Made by a program: the position numbers and the translations under genes
NCBI RefSeq assembly: GCF_001465345.1
Contig: NZ_CP013655.1
Coordinates: 1,848,673-1,912,672, forward strand
DNA length: 64,000 nt
From: Enterococcus rotai
GTDB lineage: Bacteria > Bacillota > Bacilli > Lactobacillales > Enterococcaceae
Direction: 5' to 3'
Shown: positions 8,496 to 17,499 of the stretch, one piece after another
Position numbering within the stretch: the first letter of the stretch is position 1
Layout: every line of letters starts with the position of its first letter
Notes under the pieces: model-generated
What the model saw: the letters and a program-made list of their open reading frames with translations, nothing else
The model's database searches: none
What the model was told of the DNA's origin: nothing

Positions 8496-8696
8496 ATGCC
8501 AAAACAAAAAACACACCGCGGATCAGCAAAACGTTTCAAACGTACTGGTAACGGCGGGTTAAAAAGATTCCGTGCGTTTACAAGTCACCGTTTCCACGGT
8601 AAAACAAAAAAACAACGTCGTCAATTGCGTAAAGCAGGAATGGTTTCATCAGGCGATTTCAAACGTATTCGTCAACAATTAGCAAGAATGAAGTAA
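8496..8696 (+). CDS. rpmI: 50S ribosomal protein L35
   Basis: 66-aa basic protein starting [17 protein letters not shown], a classic L35 sequence. ATG at 8496 has AGGAGG nearby upstream; the longer frame from 8454 lacks one. It binds 23S rRNA in the large subunit. Second gene of the infC operon. Confidence 0.97.
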   Translation: MPKQKTHRGSAKRFKRTGNGGLKRFRAFTSHRFHGKTKKQRRQLRKAGMVSSGDFKRIRQQLARMK

Positions 8697-8917
8697 AAAA
8701 AGCGTAGGGGACTCGATCAGGCATCGAGTAAATTAGGAAATTTTTTTAAAGATGCTTTTTATCTTTAAAAAGAATTTATCTATTTATCGAGAGGCCTAGT
8801 CCACGAAGCTAGATTAGTAAAAAGCTTGCTTGAATTGAGAGAGCTGAAAAAATTCTTGTCACAACTTAGCAATTAAAATAACTCATAGAGACAACAGATA
8901 TTTAGGAGGAATTAACC
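8697..8917. repeat. rpmI-rplT spacer with a decayed, inverted leader-repeat fragment
   Basis: Unusually long spacer (221 bp) inside a ribosomal-protein operon. It holds a hairpin around AAAGATGC/TTTTTATCTTT (8749-8769). At about 8771-8822, read on the minus strand, it contains the 5' half of the structured leader repeat: an AATCTAGCTTCGTGGACTAG block followed by CTCTCG, close to copy 2 at 4432-4455. The hairpin half of the repeat is not recognisable. Orientation is opposite to rplT. Confidence 0.55.
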
Positions 8918-9277
8918 ATGGCACGTGTTAAAGGTGGCGTAGTAGCCCGTAAACGTCGTAAAAAGATTCTTAAGTTAGCGAAAGGCTATTATGGATCAAA
9001 ACATACATTATTTAAAACAGCACAAGAACAAGTAATGAAATCATACAGTTATGCATACAGAGATCGTCGTCAAAAGAAACGTGATTTCCGTAAATTATGG
9101 ATTGCACGTATCAACGCAGCAGCTCGTATGAATGGCTTGAGCTATTCTAAATTAATGCACGGTTTGAAATTGGCAGAGATTGATATCAACCGCAAAATGT
9201 TAGCAGAATTAGCAGTGAACGATGCAGCAGCATTTACAGCATTAGCTGACCAAGCTAAAGGTGCTTTAGCTAAATAA
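8918..9277 (+). CDS. rplT: 50S ribosomal protein L20
   Basis: 119-aa highly basic protein beginning [16 protein letters not shown], with the typical [12 protein letters not shown] and [22 protein letters not shown] segments. It binds 23S rRNA early in 50S assembly and represses its own operon through the leader. Shine-Dalgarno is TTAGGAGG. Last gene of the operon. Confidence 0.97.
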   Translation: MARVKGGVVARKRRKKILKLAKGYYGSKHTLFKTAQEQVMKSYSYAYRDRRQKKRDFRKLWIARINAAARMNGLSYSKLMHGLKLAEIDINRKMLAELAVNDAAAFTALADQAKGALAK

Positions 9278-9304
9278 TTAAAACAATTATCTGATAATGT
9301 TTAT

Positions 9305-9334
9305 CCCTACTCATTTGAGTAGGGATTTTTTATT
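9305..9334 (+). terminator. terminator after rplT
   Basis: CCCTACTC/ATTT/GAGTAGGG stem followed by TTTTTTATT. Confidence 0.85.
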
Positions 9335-9424
9335 ACCTCATCGATGAGCTATTTTACTACTTCCCCATAGTTTGGTATGATGAATGAAATCAGTAAAAAT
9401 ATAGTTAAAAAAGGGAGTAATGAG

Positions 9425-9793
9425 ATGGGATACGTTAAAAAGTTTTTTGTTTTAGTTGGGTTATTTTTAGTCAGCCAAATGGGGATGTTCATATTTAGTT
9501 TTGCTAAAGGAGCTTCCTTAGCGATGGGCAATGTCCAGTTATCATTGTTTGCAGCGATTGTACTGATGGTGGTAATTATTGGGAATATTTGGCTGCTAGT
9601 ATTTTTAGGGGAAAAGTTAGGTTTTTTAAACTTAAAATTTGATTTTTTTACTAAGAAAAATGTTGGGATTATTTTAGGTGGCTTTGTTTTAGCTCGAGTG
9701 ATTGCGATCGGCGGAACACTCTTATTAAATACCCAAGGATCAGAATCAACTGCAAATGACGCAGCAATTGTGATAGCTTTTGGGATGGTTTAG
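9425..9793 (+). pseudogene. truncated CPBP-type membrane protease remnant
   Basis: A short membrane protein (about 122 aa) with three or four hydrophobic segments. The layout resembles the N-terminal half of CPBP/CAAX intramembrane proteases, as often annotated in enterococci. It stops before the catalytic EExxxR and HxxxN motifs, so it looks truncated. ATG at 9425 follows GGGAG; the upstream in-frame ATGs are less likely. It could also be an unrelated small membrane protein. A bidirectional terminator follows immediately. Confidence 0.45.
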
Positions 9794-9808
9794 AGGAATA
9801 AAGAGAGT

Positions 9809-9847
9809 AAAAAAGCGAAAAATCAGGAATTGATTCTTCGCTTTTTT
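9809..9847. terminator. bidirectional terminator
   Basis: AAAAAAGCGAA pairs with TTCGCTTTTTT. It serves the plus-strand remnant and the minus-strand PTS gene converging here. Confidence 0.8.
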
Positions 9848-9859
9848 GATTGTACTTAT

Positions 9860-11182
9860 TTAAACACTCTCCGTAATTTCAGTTTCTAGTGTCTCCTCAC
9901 TAGTTGCTATTCCCTCCATCTCAACCTTATACGCTTTTAAATCTTCCATTTTAAAGAACGGGTAATACAATCCAAAACTCAACAAAATTTGAACGATTTG
10001 CAAAATAGCACCTCGCCAACCACTAACCATCAATCCTGCGATCACAGGTGGCATGGTCCACGGTAGATTAACCCCATTGGTCAATGGGACAATTCCAGTT
10101 GCCATGGCTGTATACGCAAGGATACACATCAACAGAGGTGCAATCACAAAGGGAATCAGCATCATTGGATTTAGTACGATCGGGATCCCGAAAACCAAAG
10201 GCTCATTAATATTAAAAATTGCTGGTGCAAAAGATAATTTTCCTAAAGTTTTGAACTGAGCTGACTTTGCAAAGAAGAGACAAGCGATGGCCAATCCAAT
10301 CGTTGCACTGGACCCACCAAGTTTGACAAAATTACTATAAAACTGATAATTGACAATATTTGGTAATGGTTCACCAGCAGCAAAGGCTTGCGCATTTTCT
10401 ACAGTCAGGGCGATCCAAATTGGCTGCATTACAGCACCAACAATATTTGAACCGTGGATACCAAATGACCATAGTAATGCTTCAAACAATAAAATAATTA
10501 ACGTTGCTGGAAGTGAACTGCCTAATGCCAAGAGTGGCGTTTGTAAAACTTCAAAAATAAAATTTTGAGCCGTTTCATATGATGTAAACGTAAAGCCGAT
10601 TCGTATCAGATTAAATACAATTACGACAAAAAATCCCGGTATCAATGCGGAAAATGATTTTGCCACATTTGAAGGGACAGACTCCGGCATCTTGATCGTC
10701 CAGCCCTTTTGGACGACCCATCGGAAAATTTCAGCCGCTAAGATTGCTGTGATCATACCGACAAATAGACCAGATGCCCCGAAGTTACTTAAGGGTAAAA
10801 AAGAACCGTTTTCGGTTGCCGTGATCGGTGTTAAGACCAGAAAGCCAACAAGAGCAATTGCTTGAGTTGAACCTCTATCAACAGAGTAGTATTTGGCCAT
10901 TTCACTCGCAATACCCAAAATAACAAATAAGGTCATCGCATTCATCGTCATGTTGTTAACTTGAAGAAACAAAGACATCCAATCTTTCCCTAAAACAGAC
11001 TCCATAAACTGAATATAGGGCTTTATTGGCAATTGTGTAACCAGTAAAAACATCGAACCAATAATTAATAATGGCATGGCCACAAAAAAACCGTTTTTGA
11101 TGGCAGAAAGATAACGATTTGAATCAAGTTTATAAGCAATCGGTCCAAGTTTAGCTTGTAGTTTTTCTAAGAAAGTATTCAT
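9860..11182 (-). CDS. PTS lactose/cellobiose-family permease EIIC
   Basis: 440-aa EIIC of the lactose/cellobiose/diacetylchitobiose (CelB) family, with about ten membrane segments. The N-terminus FLEKLQAKLGPIAYKLDSNRYLSAIKNG is typical, and INEPLVFGIPIVLNP is the family's substrate-site motif. It transports and phosphorylates a beta-glucoside-like sugar using EIIA/EIIB that are not encoded nearby, so it is an orphan EIIC. ATG at 11182 has GGAGGAC upstream. A cre-like site sits between promoter region and start, suggesting CcpA repression. Confidence 0.9.
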   Translation of the reverse strand: MNTFLEKLQAKLGPIAYKLDSNRYLSAIKNGFFVAMPLLIIGSMFLLVTQLPIKPYIQFMESVLGKDWMSLFLQVNNMTMNAMTLFVILGIASEMAKYYSVDRGSTQAIALVGFLVLTPITATENGSFLPLSNFGASGLFVGMITAILAAEIFRWVVQKGWTIKMPESVPSNVAKSFSALIPGFFVVIVFNLIRIGFTFTSYETAQNFIFEVLQTPLLALGSSLPATLIILLFEALLWSFGIHGSNIVGAVMQPIWIALTVENAQAFAAGEPLPNIVNYQFYSNFVKLGGSSATIGLAIACLFFAKSAQFKTLGKLSFAPAIFNINEPLVFGIPIVLNPMMLIPFVIAPLLMCILAYTAMATGIVPLTNGVNLPWTMPPVIAGLMVSGWRGAILQIVQILLSFGLYYPFFKMEDLKAYKVEMEGIATSEETLETEITESV

Positions 11183-11214
11183 ATTAGTCCTCCTTTATTT
11201 TAAGACACCTTTTT

Positions 11215-11228
11215 TGTAAACCCTTACA
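11215..11228 (-). promoter_or_regulatory. cre-like site upstream of the EIIC gene
   Basis: TGTAAGGGTTTACA (minus strand) is a near-perfect palindrome differing from the CcpA cre consensus only at the central CG. It lies 33 bp upstream of the EIIC start. Confidence 0.55.
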
Positions 11229-11382
11229 TTTTTGCTAGAAAAACAATTCCCTCGCCTGTTATTAGAAACAAAGAGGGATAAACTTATTCTATCGGATAGA
11301 TTTGCTAAAATCAACTCAATTTGGGTAGTTATCTAGATAAAAAGACTTATTTATTTCAGATGACCTTGTGTTAAACGCAAAA

Positions 11383-11420
11383 CAGTGTATTTAAAAAGAA
11401 CTCGCCTTTTAAATACACTG
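11383..11420 (-). terminator. terminator after traX-like gene
   Basis: Long stem CAGTGTATTTAAAA / TTTTAAATACACTG; on the minus strand it is followed by TTTT. It lies just downstream of the minus-strand TraX-like gene. Confidence 0.65.
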
Positions 11421-11441
11421 CTGTATTAAACTGTGCCATTT

Positions 11442-12170
11442 TTACAAAATTCCGCGTAGTAAGATAAGCAGGATCATGTGTACTGGATAAAATAAATAGA
11501 AGCCCCATTTGACCCAATTTGGAGAGTAACCACGTTGCCCATTATAATTTAAAAGCAGTGGAATAGTCATCAGAATACCAAGACCTGAAAGTAATTCATA
11601 CCAAGGAACAGAGCTTGGTGCAATCATGTAGACGATCAACATCAATAAAAATAAGAAGGCTGTTGCGTAAACTGGCGGTATGATTTTTTTTAGTTTAACA
11701 TCTTGAATCCGATAAAATCCAAAAATAATCAAAACGCCAATTAAATTCCAGTCAGACATGATCGTTGCAAGTGAAAAAATAATCACCAATAAAACGTGAA
11801 TAGCCGTATTTTTGGTTCGATCGTATAGGGTAATCAATAGAAGCCCCATTAAAAGTGTAAAGAAAATATTATTGACTAATTCTGTCAAAGCAAAAGGGTA
11901 ACCGGGATAAAATAAGGCATGGAATGGATAGATTGAAATAAGCCAAAATAGACCTAAGCGTGCGGCATATTTTTTAATGTTTCTCGTGTAATGAAACCCT
12001 TCAACGAGTAAATAGGCCATGATAGGAAATGTCAGCTTTCCAATAAATTCTGTAAAGAAAAATAGCGAGTCTGAATACTCATAAAGACTAAAACCACTCC
12101 CAATATGATTAAGCAACATAGCAACAATCGCAATCACTTTTAAGTGAAATGCATCCAATTTTTTATTCAT
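11442..12170 (-). CDS. TraX family membrane protein
   Basis: 242-aa integral membrane protein with about eight helices. MNKKLDAFHLKVIAIVAMLLNHIG, the segment FIGKLTFPIMAYLLVEGFHYT and a C-terminal WGFYLFYPVHMILL are characteristic of the TraX family (PF05857). In F pili TraX acetylates pilin; chromosomal Firmicute homologues are uncharacterised acyltransferase-like proteins. ATG at 12170 follows GGGGGAA; the ORF extends 13 codons further upstream without a better site. Confidence 0.8.
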   Translation of the reverse strand: MNKKLDAFHLKVIAIVAMLLNHIGSGFSLYEYSDSLFFFTEFIGKLTFPIMAYLLVEGFHYTRNIKKYAARLGLFWLISIYPFHALFYPGYPFALTELVNNIFFTLLMGLLLITLYDRTKNTAIHVLLVIIFSLATIMSDWNLIGVLIIFGFYRIQDVKLKKIIPPVYATAFLFLLMLIVYMIAPSSVPWYELLSGLGILMTIPLLLNYNGQRGYSPNWVKWGFYLFYPVHMILLILLRGIL

Positions 12171-12326
12171 AAAATAATTCCCCCAAACTTTATGATTAAA
12201 AGATAACATAGGTAATTTTAAAAAGAGTGGGACTTTAGTTGGATTATTCAGTCAGACTTTTTGCTTTCTTTTGATGTCGAATACCCTAAACTGCTTGCTA
12301 TGTAGCACTTTTTTCAGATTTAGATT

Positions 12327-12355
12327 TTTACATCGTGTAAAAAGAATGATATATT
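12327..12355 (+). promoter_or_regulatory. sigma-A promoter of the psiE-like gene
   Basis: TTTACA (12327-12332), 17-bp spacer, TATATT (12350-12355). Confidence 0.6.
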
Positions 12356-12439
12356 ATTCTTATAAAGGAAGAGTGGCCACTGTTTTTAGTTAGACTTTGA
12401 ACAAAACGATTTAGCTCTTGAAATGAAAGGAGGACGAAG

Positions 12440-12889
12440 ATGAAAGAAGAACAAAGATTCGGCATCATGAAAAAATATGTTAATTGGGTGTTAGATATTG
12501 TTTTGGGCGTACTAGCACTACTTATTTTAATTTTTATGATACGTCAATTGATTGATATCGGTACGTTTATCAATAAACCGATGACGCCTAAAAACTTATC
12601 GATCGTGATGCAAGAAGTGGTAGCATTTTTTATGTTATTTGAGTTTATTATGATGGTAATCCGCTATATTCAAGAAGGACATCATATTCCGATCCGGTAT
12701 TTGATTCTGATTTGTATTACAGCTATTTTAAGGCAATTGATGGTATTACACGGTGATGCTGTACAGACGCTATTATTATCAGTATCGATTTTATCACTGG
12801 TTATTGTGTTGTTTGTGCTTAATTTAAGTGGTAACAAATCTTATGTTGGGTTTAAACCTCATACAGATGATAGACAGGAAATAAAATAA
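12440..12889 (+). CDS. PsiE family membrane protein
   Basis: 149-aa protein with four membrane helices (about residues 16-36, 58-80, 86-104, 112-132). The block FEFIMMVIRYIQEGHHIPIR and ILRQLMVLHGD match the phosphate-starvation-inducible PsiE family (PF06146), whose biochemical role is unknown. Shine-Dalgarno AAAGGAGG is 7 bases upstream. Monocistronic, ended by a strong bidirectional terminator. Confidence 0.8.
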   Translation: MKEEQRFGIMKKYVNWVLDIVLGVLALLILIFMIRQLIDIGTFINKPMTPKNLSIVMQEVVAFFMLFEFIMMVIRYIQEGHHIPIRYLILICITAILRQLMVLHGDAVQTLLLSVSILSLVIVLFVLNLSGNKSYVGFKPHTDDRQEIK

Positions 12890-12895
12890 TCCGGT

Positions 12896-12932
12896 AAAAA
12901 AAGTCACTCGAATGCTTTTCGAGTGACTTTTT
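12896..12932. terminator. bidirectional terminator
   Basis: AAAAAGTCACTCGAA / TTCGAGTGACTTTTT with T-runs on both strands, between the converging psiE-like and yeiH-like genes. Confidence 0.85.
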
Positions 12933-12937
12933 ACTAT

Positions 12938-13981
12938 TTAAATTCCTAATAAAAAGATCAGTGCAATCGCTAAAACAACTTGAATCACACCAACTGATAG
13001 ACCGTAAATCAAAAAACGTTTTCCTTCTTTGAAGAACTTTTGAAAATCTAAACGTAGACCAATTGCAGCTAACGCTGTGATTTCAAACCAACCACTAAAG
13101 AAATGTGCTGTTTGGCTTAATTCTACAGGTAAATGAATCAAACTGTTGATCACACAAAATAGTACGAATCCCACAACATACCAAGGTAAAGCGGAGCCTT
13201 TTTTCTTAGGTGTTATTTCTGTAGTTGTAGTAATCGGTGCTCTTTGCTGCTTGAATCGACCAAAAAGATAAACAACGACTACAAGCATCATGATCCGCAT
13301 AATTTTAAACAACATAGCAAGTTCTACCACTTCTCCGTTGATCATACTAGCACTTGCAACGACTTGTCCGACAGATTGTAGAATCCCACCGATCAACGCA
13401 CTTTTTGTCAGAATGTCTGTCCCGTAAATAATGGAGCCGATAATTGGCAATAGTAGCATTAAAATAGTTCCTAGTAAATTGACCAGGGTAATGATCTGCC
13501 CTTTTTCTTCTTCTTTTGCATGAATCGCTGGTGCAATCGATGCAATTGCTGAAGAACCACAAACTGCATTTCCACCAGCCATTAATAAGGACATGTTATC
13601 TGAAAACTGCATCTTTTTACCAAGAAAATAAGAAGCAATGATCGTTAAAGCCATTTGTAAAAGGACAAAAATGCCTCCTTTGATTCCGATTTGTGCGATG
13701 GTTTGAAACGTCACTGTGGCACCCAATAAAACAACTGAGAATTCTAATAGCTTGCTTTCAGCAATTTTCGTCCCTTTTTCCAATATTGGATTTTTTAAAA
13801 AAGTATTTCCAAGTAAGATACCCAGCAAGATCGCAATCGTTGCTGCACCTAAAGTCGGTAGCCAAATCGCAATGATTTTGCTAATAACGGCTACCATAAA
13901 AGCGGTGATCAATCCAGGTAAAATGATCATTGTTTTTGTTAAATATTTTCCTTTATTATTATTTTCCACTAAAATATTCAT
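12938..13981 (-). CDS. YeiH family putative sulfate exporter
   Basis: 347-aa membrane protein of the UPF0324/YeiH family (Cons_hypoth698, PF03601), about ten helices. Recognisable blocks are [24 protein letters not shown] and [20 protein letters not shown]. Homologues are annotated as putative sulfate exporters; in E. coli yeiH is divergent from a LysR gene (yeiE), the same arrangement as here. Divergent transcription and a shared palindrome suggest control by the LysR neighbour. Confidence 0.85.
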   Translation of the reverse strand: MNILVENNNKGKYLTKTMIILPGLITAFMVAVISKIIAIWLPTLGAATIAILLGILLGNTFLKNPILEKGTKIAESKLLEFSVVLLGATVTFQTIAQIGIKGGIFVLLQMALTIIASYFLGKKMQFSDNMSLLMAGGNAVCGSSAIASIAPAIHAKEEEKGQIITLVNLLGTILMLLLPIIGSIIYGTDILTKSALIGGILQSVGQVVASASMINGEVVELAMLFKIMRIMMLVVVVYLFGRFKQQRAPITTTTEITPKKKGSALPWYVVGFVLFCVINSLIHLPVELSQTAHFFSGWFEITALAAIGLRLDFQKFFKEGKRFLIYGLSVGVIQVVLAIALIFLLGI

Positions 13982-14046
13982 CTTCTTTCCATGTTTATCT
14001 CTCTACAAATCTAGTATAACGAAATTATTTGCATTTGAGAAATAAA

Positions 14047-14070
14047 TAGTTAAAATAATATTTATAACTA
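14047..14070. promoter_or_regulatory. candidate LysR operator
   Basis: Inverted repeat TAGTTA-N12-TAACTA in the divergent yeiH/lysR spacer, 22 bp from the LysR start. The interrupted dyad size suits a LysR-type binding site. Inference from position and symmetry only. Confidence 0.5.
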
Positions 14071-14091
14071 AAACGAATGGAAAGGGTCTCT

Positions 14092-14910
14092 ATGTTTAAA
14101 TTACTGAAAACGTTTCGTGTCGTTTATGAAACTAAAAATTTTTCAAAAGCTGCAGAACGTTTATTTATTTCACAACCAGCTGTTTCGAATCAAATCAAAT
14201 TATTGGAAGAAGAGCTTGATATTCAGCTGTTTGTACGAAATGGACGGCAAGAAATCATTACGACCAAACAAGCGGATATTTTATACAATCATTTGCTTAA
14301 TTTATCTGATGATTGGGAAGATGTTGTGCAAGCTTTACGAGTGCAAACCAACCCTAGAGAAACCTGTAGGATCATTGCTTCCAATACATTTGCAGTTTAT
14401 TATCTACCAGAATTAATGGATCAATTGATCCAACGCTTTCCGGAAGTCTCATTTATTTTAGATATGGATAATTCTGAGCGTGTATTAGATAGAATCGAGA
14501 AGCACCAAGCCCATTTTGGTTTTATTGAAAAACCACTAATCACCGATTCAATCATTCGTCAAGAAATTTTGGCTGATGAATTAGTGCATGCTGGTGATTT
14601 TTCAAAAGATTTATGGCTAGTTCGAGAGGAAAATTCTGGAGTATTTCATTATACTGAGCGCTACTTTTTGGCACATAACTTAAATCCTCAAAAAATGATC
14701 GTCAAAAACAATGAAATGATTGTTAGATGTTTAGAGCGGGGAATCGGTCAGTCAATTATTTCTAAGCGAGCGTTGACCCAAAAATTGAACTGGCGCTCAC
14801 TAGGTCAGGAATACCAGAGAAATTTTTACTTTATTAAAAGACAACATATCGAATCTAGTCAATTACGTGAGATTGAGTGTTTCATTCATCAATACTATCA
14901 GGAACATTAG
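14092..14910 (+). CDS. LysR family transcriptional regulator
   Basis: 272-aa regulator. The N-terminal winged HTH reads NFSKAAERLFISQPAVSNQIK (about residues 17-37) and continues with LEEELDIQLFVRNGR. The C-terminal part is a substrate-binding-like effector domain (from about residue 90). I chose ATG at 14092 because GGAAAGGG lies 5 bases upstream. Divergent from the yeiH-like gene, its likely target. Confidence 0.88.
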   Translation: MFKLLKTFRVVYETKNFSKAAERLFISQPAVSNQIKLLEEELDIQLFVRNGRQEIITTKQADILYNHLLNLSDDWEDVVQALRVQTNPRETCRIIASNTFAVYYLPELMDQLIQRFPEVSFILDMDNSERVLDRIEKHQAHFGFIEKPLITDSIIRQEILADELVHAGDFSKDLWLVREENSGVFHYTERYFLAHNLNPQKMIVKNNEMIVRCLERGIGQSIISKRALTQKLNWRSLGQEYQRNFYFIKRQHIESSQLREIECFIHQYYQEH

Positions 14911-15096
14911 TTCAAAAATGGAAAAAAAGCTAGTATCCTTTTTTTGTGTAATAATCTAGTCATTTTAATGGAACAAAACGGGTACCTTGTGCTATCTTAA
15001 ATAAGAGATTATTTTTTCAGGAAATAACTAGCATATTTTGTGTAGGTATTTCGCAATAAAAACATACAGAGTATATCTAGACCAGGAGGGAACCTT

Positions 15097-15453
15097 GTGG
15101 AAACATTTTTATGGAATATTCAGCTTGAAGAATATGTTGCAACTGTTGATCAAACAATAAAAGTTGATCAAGAATACATCGACTATTACTGCAAGTTATC
15201 TAAAGAAGCGAATCAACTAGTTGAAAAAATAAATGCTGAAACACTAGCGTTAACGTTACCAAAATTAATGGCAATTGATGAAAAATGCACATTACTTATT
15301 TTCTATATCTTTAATGGCTATGCTTTGGAAGATGATACGGCAAATGCTACGATTCAATTGATTGAACAAGAATACAAAAAAACACATAGAGAAAAGTACA
15401 TTTTTGATATGCCAGAATATGAGACTTGGTCGATTTCTCAAAGAATTATCTAA
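15097..15453 (+). CDS. hypothetical protein
   Basis: 118-aa acidic, probably cytoplasmic and helical protein that I do not recognise. There is no signal peptide or membrane helix. A GTG start is supported by the strong AGGAGGG 8 bases upstream. It has its own terminator at 15538 and stands alone between the LysR gene and the PTS operon. Confidence 0.65.
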   Translation: METFLWNIQLEEYVATVDQTIKVDQEYIDYYCKLSKEANQLVEKINAETLALTLPKLMAIDEKCTLLIFYIFNGYALEDDTANATIQLIEQEYKKTHREKYIFDMPEYETWSISQRII

Positions 15454-15537
15454 ACCGTCTATTTATCATTACATAGGAGTTTGATGAATCGTACTAAGTG
15501 AAGTGTAAAAGAAATAGTGAGATTTTTTTGAAGAACA

Positions 15538-15569
15538 TGACTAGCCAATGGGACTAGTTGTGTTTTTTT
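15538..15569 (+). terminator. terminator after hypothetical gene
   Basis: ACTAGCC-AAT-GG..CTAGT stem followed by TGTGTTTTTTT. Confidence 0.55.
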
Positions 15570-15619
15570 GTCTTTTGAAAAGAAATCACGTTTCTTTATT
15601 TAGGCATTTTTATATATAG

Positions 15620-15648
15620 TTGAAATTCGATTTCAAATATGGTATGAT
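15620..15648 (+). promoter_or_regulatory. PTS/murQ operon promoter with embedded palindromic operator
   Basis: TTGAAA (15620-15625), 17-bp spacer, TATGAT (15643-15648). The -35 lies in a perfect inverted repeat TTGAAAT-TCG-ATTTCAA (15620-15636), placed where a repressor would block RNA polymerase. The RpiR-family protein encoded in the operon is the obvious candidate. Confidence 0.75.
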
Positions 15649-15660
15649 TTGTCTGTGGAA

Positions 15661-15674
15661 AGAAAGCGTATTCT
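15661..15674 (+). promoter_or_regulatory. cre site (CcpA) at PTS operon
   Basis: AGAAAGCGTATTCT fits the relaxed cre consensus WGWAARCGYWWWCW and lies 13 bp after the -10, a repressing position. Confidence 0.55.
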
Positions 15675-15694
15675 TTTTTTACTTTGAAACGTAG

Positions 15695-15852
15695 TGAGTG
15701 AATTGAAGTAGAACGTTGTTACCATATGTTATCTAGCTACGCGGGCTAGCTCCTCGGGAAAAAGATAAAAATAGTTTGTGGTAAAGAGCACCACAATCGA
15801 TTTTTCCTATTTTCCAGTCGGAGCTGAACGAGCCTGTCACATTTTTATATTA
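15695..15852 (+). repeat. structured leader repeat, copy 3 (with upstream module)
   Basis: An upstream module with GTAGAACGTTGTTACCATAT runs into the ~120-bp structured repeat. The central hairpin is TTGTGGT (15776-15782), loop AAAGAGC, ACCACAA (15790-15796). GGGCTAGCTCC (from 15743) can pair with GGAGCTGAACGAGCC (15820-15834). The copy ends TTTTATATTAAGGAGG, so the Shine-Dalgarno of the EIIC gene is part of, or fused to, the repeat end. It lies within the transcribed leader of the PTS operon. Confidence 0.85.
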
Positions 15853-15865
15853 AGGAGGAATCAAA

Positions 15866-16672
15866 ATGGAAATTTCTATCGGCATTATTCTTATTTTATG
15901 TATTTACACAGCTGTAGGTGTATTAGATCAGATATCTATTCAGATCGGTCCGTATACGCCATTGTTTGCCGCAACGTTTACTGGTTTGGTTTTAGGCGAT
16001 GTTCAAACAGGTTTGATGATTGGAGCAACGTTGCAATTGATGACGCTTGGTGTAGCCACTTATGGCGGGGCAACGGTTCCGGATTTTCTGTCTGGTGCTG
16101 TGATGGGGACAGCCTATGCGATTATTTCTGGAAAAGGTGCTGAGTATGGCATCGGAGTTGCAGTGCCTATTGGTTTATTACTGACGCAATTAGATATTCT
16201 CGGTAGAATGACAAATACATTTTTCCAGCATAAAGCAGATAAATATGCGGAAGAAGGAAATTATAAAGGCGTTGAACGTTGTAATATTTTGGGGATTTTT
16301 CCCTGGACATTATCACGGGTGATTCCAGTCTTTATCGGCTTAGCCTTTGGTGAGCAAGTTGTAACAGTGATCAATGAATGGATTCCGGTGTGGGTCATGA
16401 ATGGTCTGAAAGCTGCTGGTGCAATTTTACCAGCAATGGGGATCGCTATTTTGATGCGTTACTTACCAATCAAAACTTATTGGCCGTACTTCATTATTGG
16501 TTTTGTCTTATTGGCTTATGGTGCAGCCTTCTTCTCTGTTTTAGGAGTGGCCTTGGTTGGTTTAGCTTTAGCAGCAATTTATGTTATGAATCAAAATAAT
16601 AATAAAGGTTCTGCAACATCTGCTGGAACAGTTGTCTATGAAGACGATGAGGAGGTAGAAATCGATGACTAA
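15866..16672 (+). CDS. PTS mannose/sorbose-family EIIC
   Basis: 268-aa membrane component of a mannose-class PTS, with GLVLGDVQTGLMIGATLQLMTLG as family signature and a YGGATVPD segment. About seven membrane helices and an acidic C-terminal tail. With EIID it forms the sugar channel. It is the first gene of the operon C-D-B-rpiR-murQ-A, whose makeup points to N-acetylmuramic acid or a related amino sugar as substrate (inference). The stop overlaps the EIID start by 8 bases. Confidence 0.92.
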   Translation: MEISIGIILILCIYTAVGVLDQISIQIGPYTPLFAATFTGLVLGDVQTGLMIGATLQLMTLGVATYGGATVPDFLSGAVMGTAYAIISGKGAEYGIGVAVPIGLLLTQLDILGRMTNTFFQHKADKYAEEGNYKGVERCNILGIFPWTLSRVIPVFIGLAFGEQVVTVINEWIPVWVMNGLKAAGAILPAMGIAILMRYLPIKTYWPYFIIGFVLLAYGAAFFSVLGVALVGLALAAIYVMNQNNNKGSATSAGTVVYEDDEEVEIDD

Positions 16673-17483
16673 CAAACTAACGAAAAAAGACATCAATAAA
16701 GTTTATCGGAGAAATTTATTTAGCTTACAATGGGGCTGGAATTATGAAAAAATGCAAGGTCTAGGCTATTCTTATGTGATCATGCCTGCCTTAAAACGAT
16801 TATACGGGGATGATCCCGAGAAGATGAAAAAGGCGCTTAAAACCCAAATGGGCTTTTTCAATACAACACCAGCTATGTCGCACTTGATCATTGGGGCAGA
16901 TATGGCTTTAGAAGAAGAGATCGGGATCGAAGATGATCAGGCGATCACAGGATTAAAAACAGGACTGATGGGACCATTTGCGGGTGTAGGTGATACACTG
17001 TTTATTGCAATCTACCGAGCAATTGTTTTTTCAATTGCCGCATACATGGCTCAAGGAGGACAAGCTTTTGGTCTGGCAATCCCGATTATTGCAGGCTTAG
17101 CTGTTTTATGGGTGCGCTATAAATTTACATGGATCGGTTATAATCAAGGAAAAAAAATCGCTACAGAATTTGCGGATAAAATGAAGCTGTTAACACAAGC
17201 TGCTGCAATTCTTGGATTAACAGTCGTTGGAGGATTGATTCCTTCGGTCATAACTTATAAACTAGAGTTGACCTATAAAATGGGAGAAGTGACCTTATCT
17301 ATTCAAGAGATGCTGGATAAAATTCTACCGGCCTTGATTCCGTTGTCAATCGTGATGATGTCTTATTGGTTGTTGGGGAAGAAAAAAATGAATTCAACGC
17401 GTTTGATTTTTGTATTGATTCTACTTGGAATGGTTTTAGGCAATTTACAAGGAATCACTGCTTGGATCGGAAATCTATTTTAA
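16665..17483 (+). CDS. PTS mannose/sorbose-family EIID
   Basis: 272-aa EIID. The N-terminus is amphipathic; family motifs include WNYEKMQGLGYSYVIMP, FFNTTPAMSHLIIGADMALEE and LKTGLMGPFAGVGDTL. C-terminal membrane helices follow. It partners EIIC in the membrane. The start overlaps the EIIC gene; GAGGTAG upstream acts as Shine-Dalgarno. Confidence 0.92.
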   Translation: MTNKLTKKDINKVYRRNLFSLQWGWNYEKMQGLGYSYVIMPALKRLYGDDPEKMKKALKTQMGFFNTTPAMSHLIIGADMALEEEIGIEDDQAITGLKTGLMGPFAGVGDTLFIAIYRAIVFSIAAYMAQGGQAFGLAIPIIAGLAVLWVRYKFTWIGYNQGKKIATEFADKMKLLTQAAAILGLTVVGGLIPSVITYKLELTYKMGEVTLSIQEMLDKILPALIPLSIVMMSYWLLGKKKMNSTRLIFVLILLGMVLGNLQGITAWIGNLF

Positions 17484-17499
17484 AAAAGGATGATGAAGA

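Noticed and set aside
15778-16143. 121-codon plus ORF across repeat copy 3 and the EIIC start
   Set aside because: Out of frame with the clear EIIC gene; arises from the repeat.
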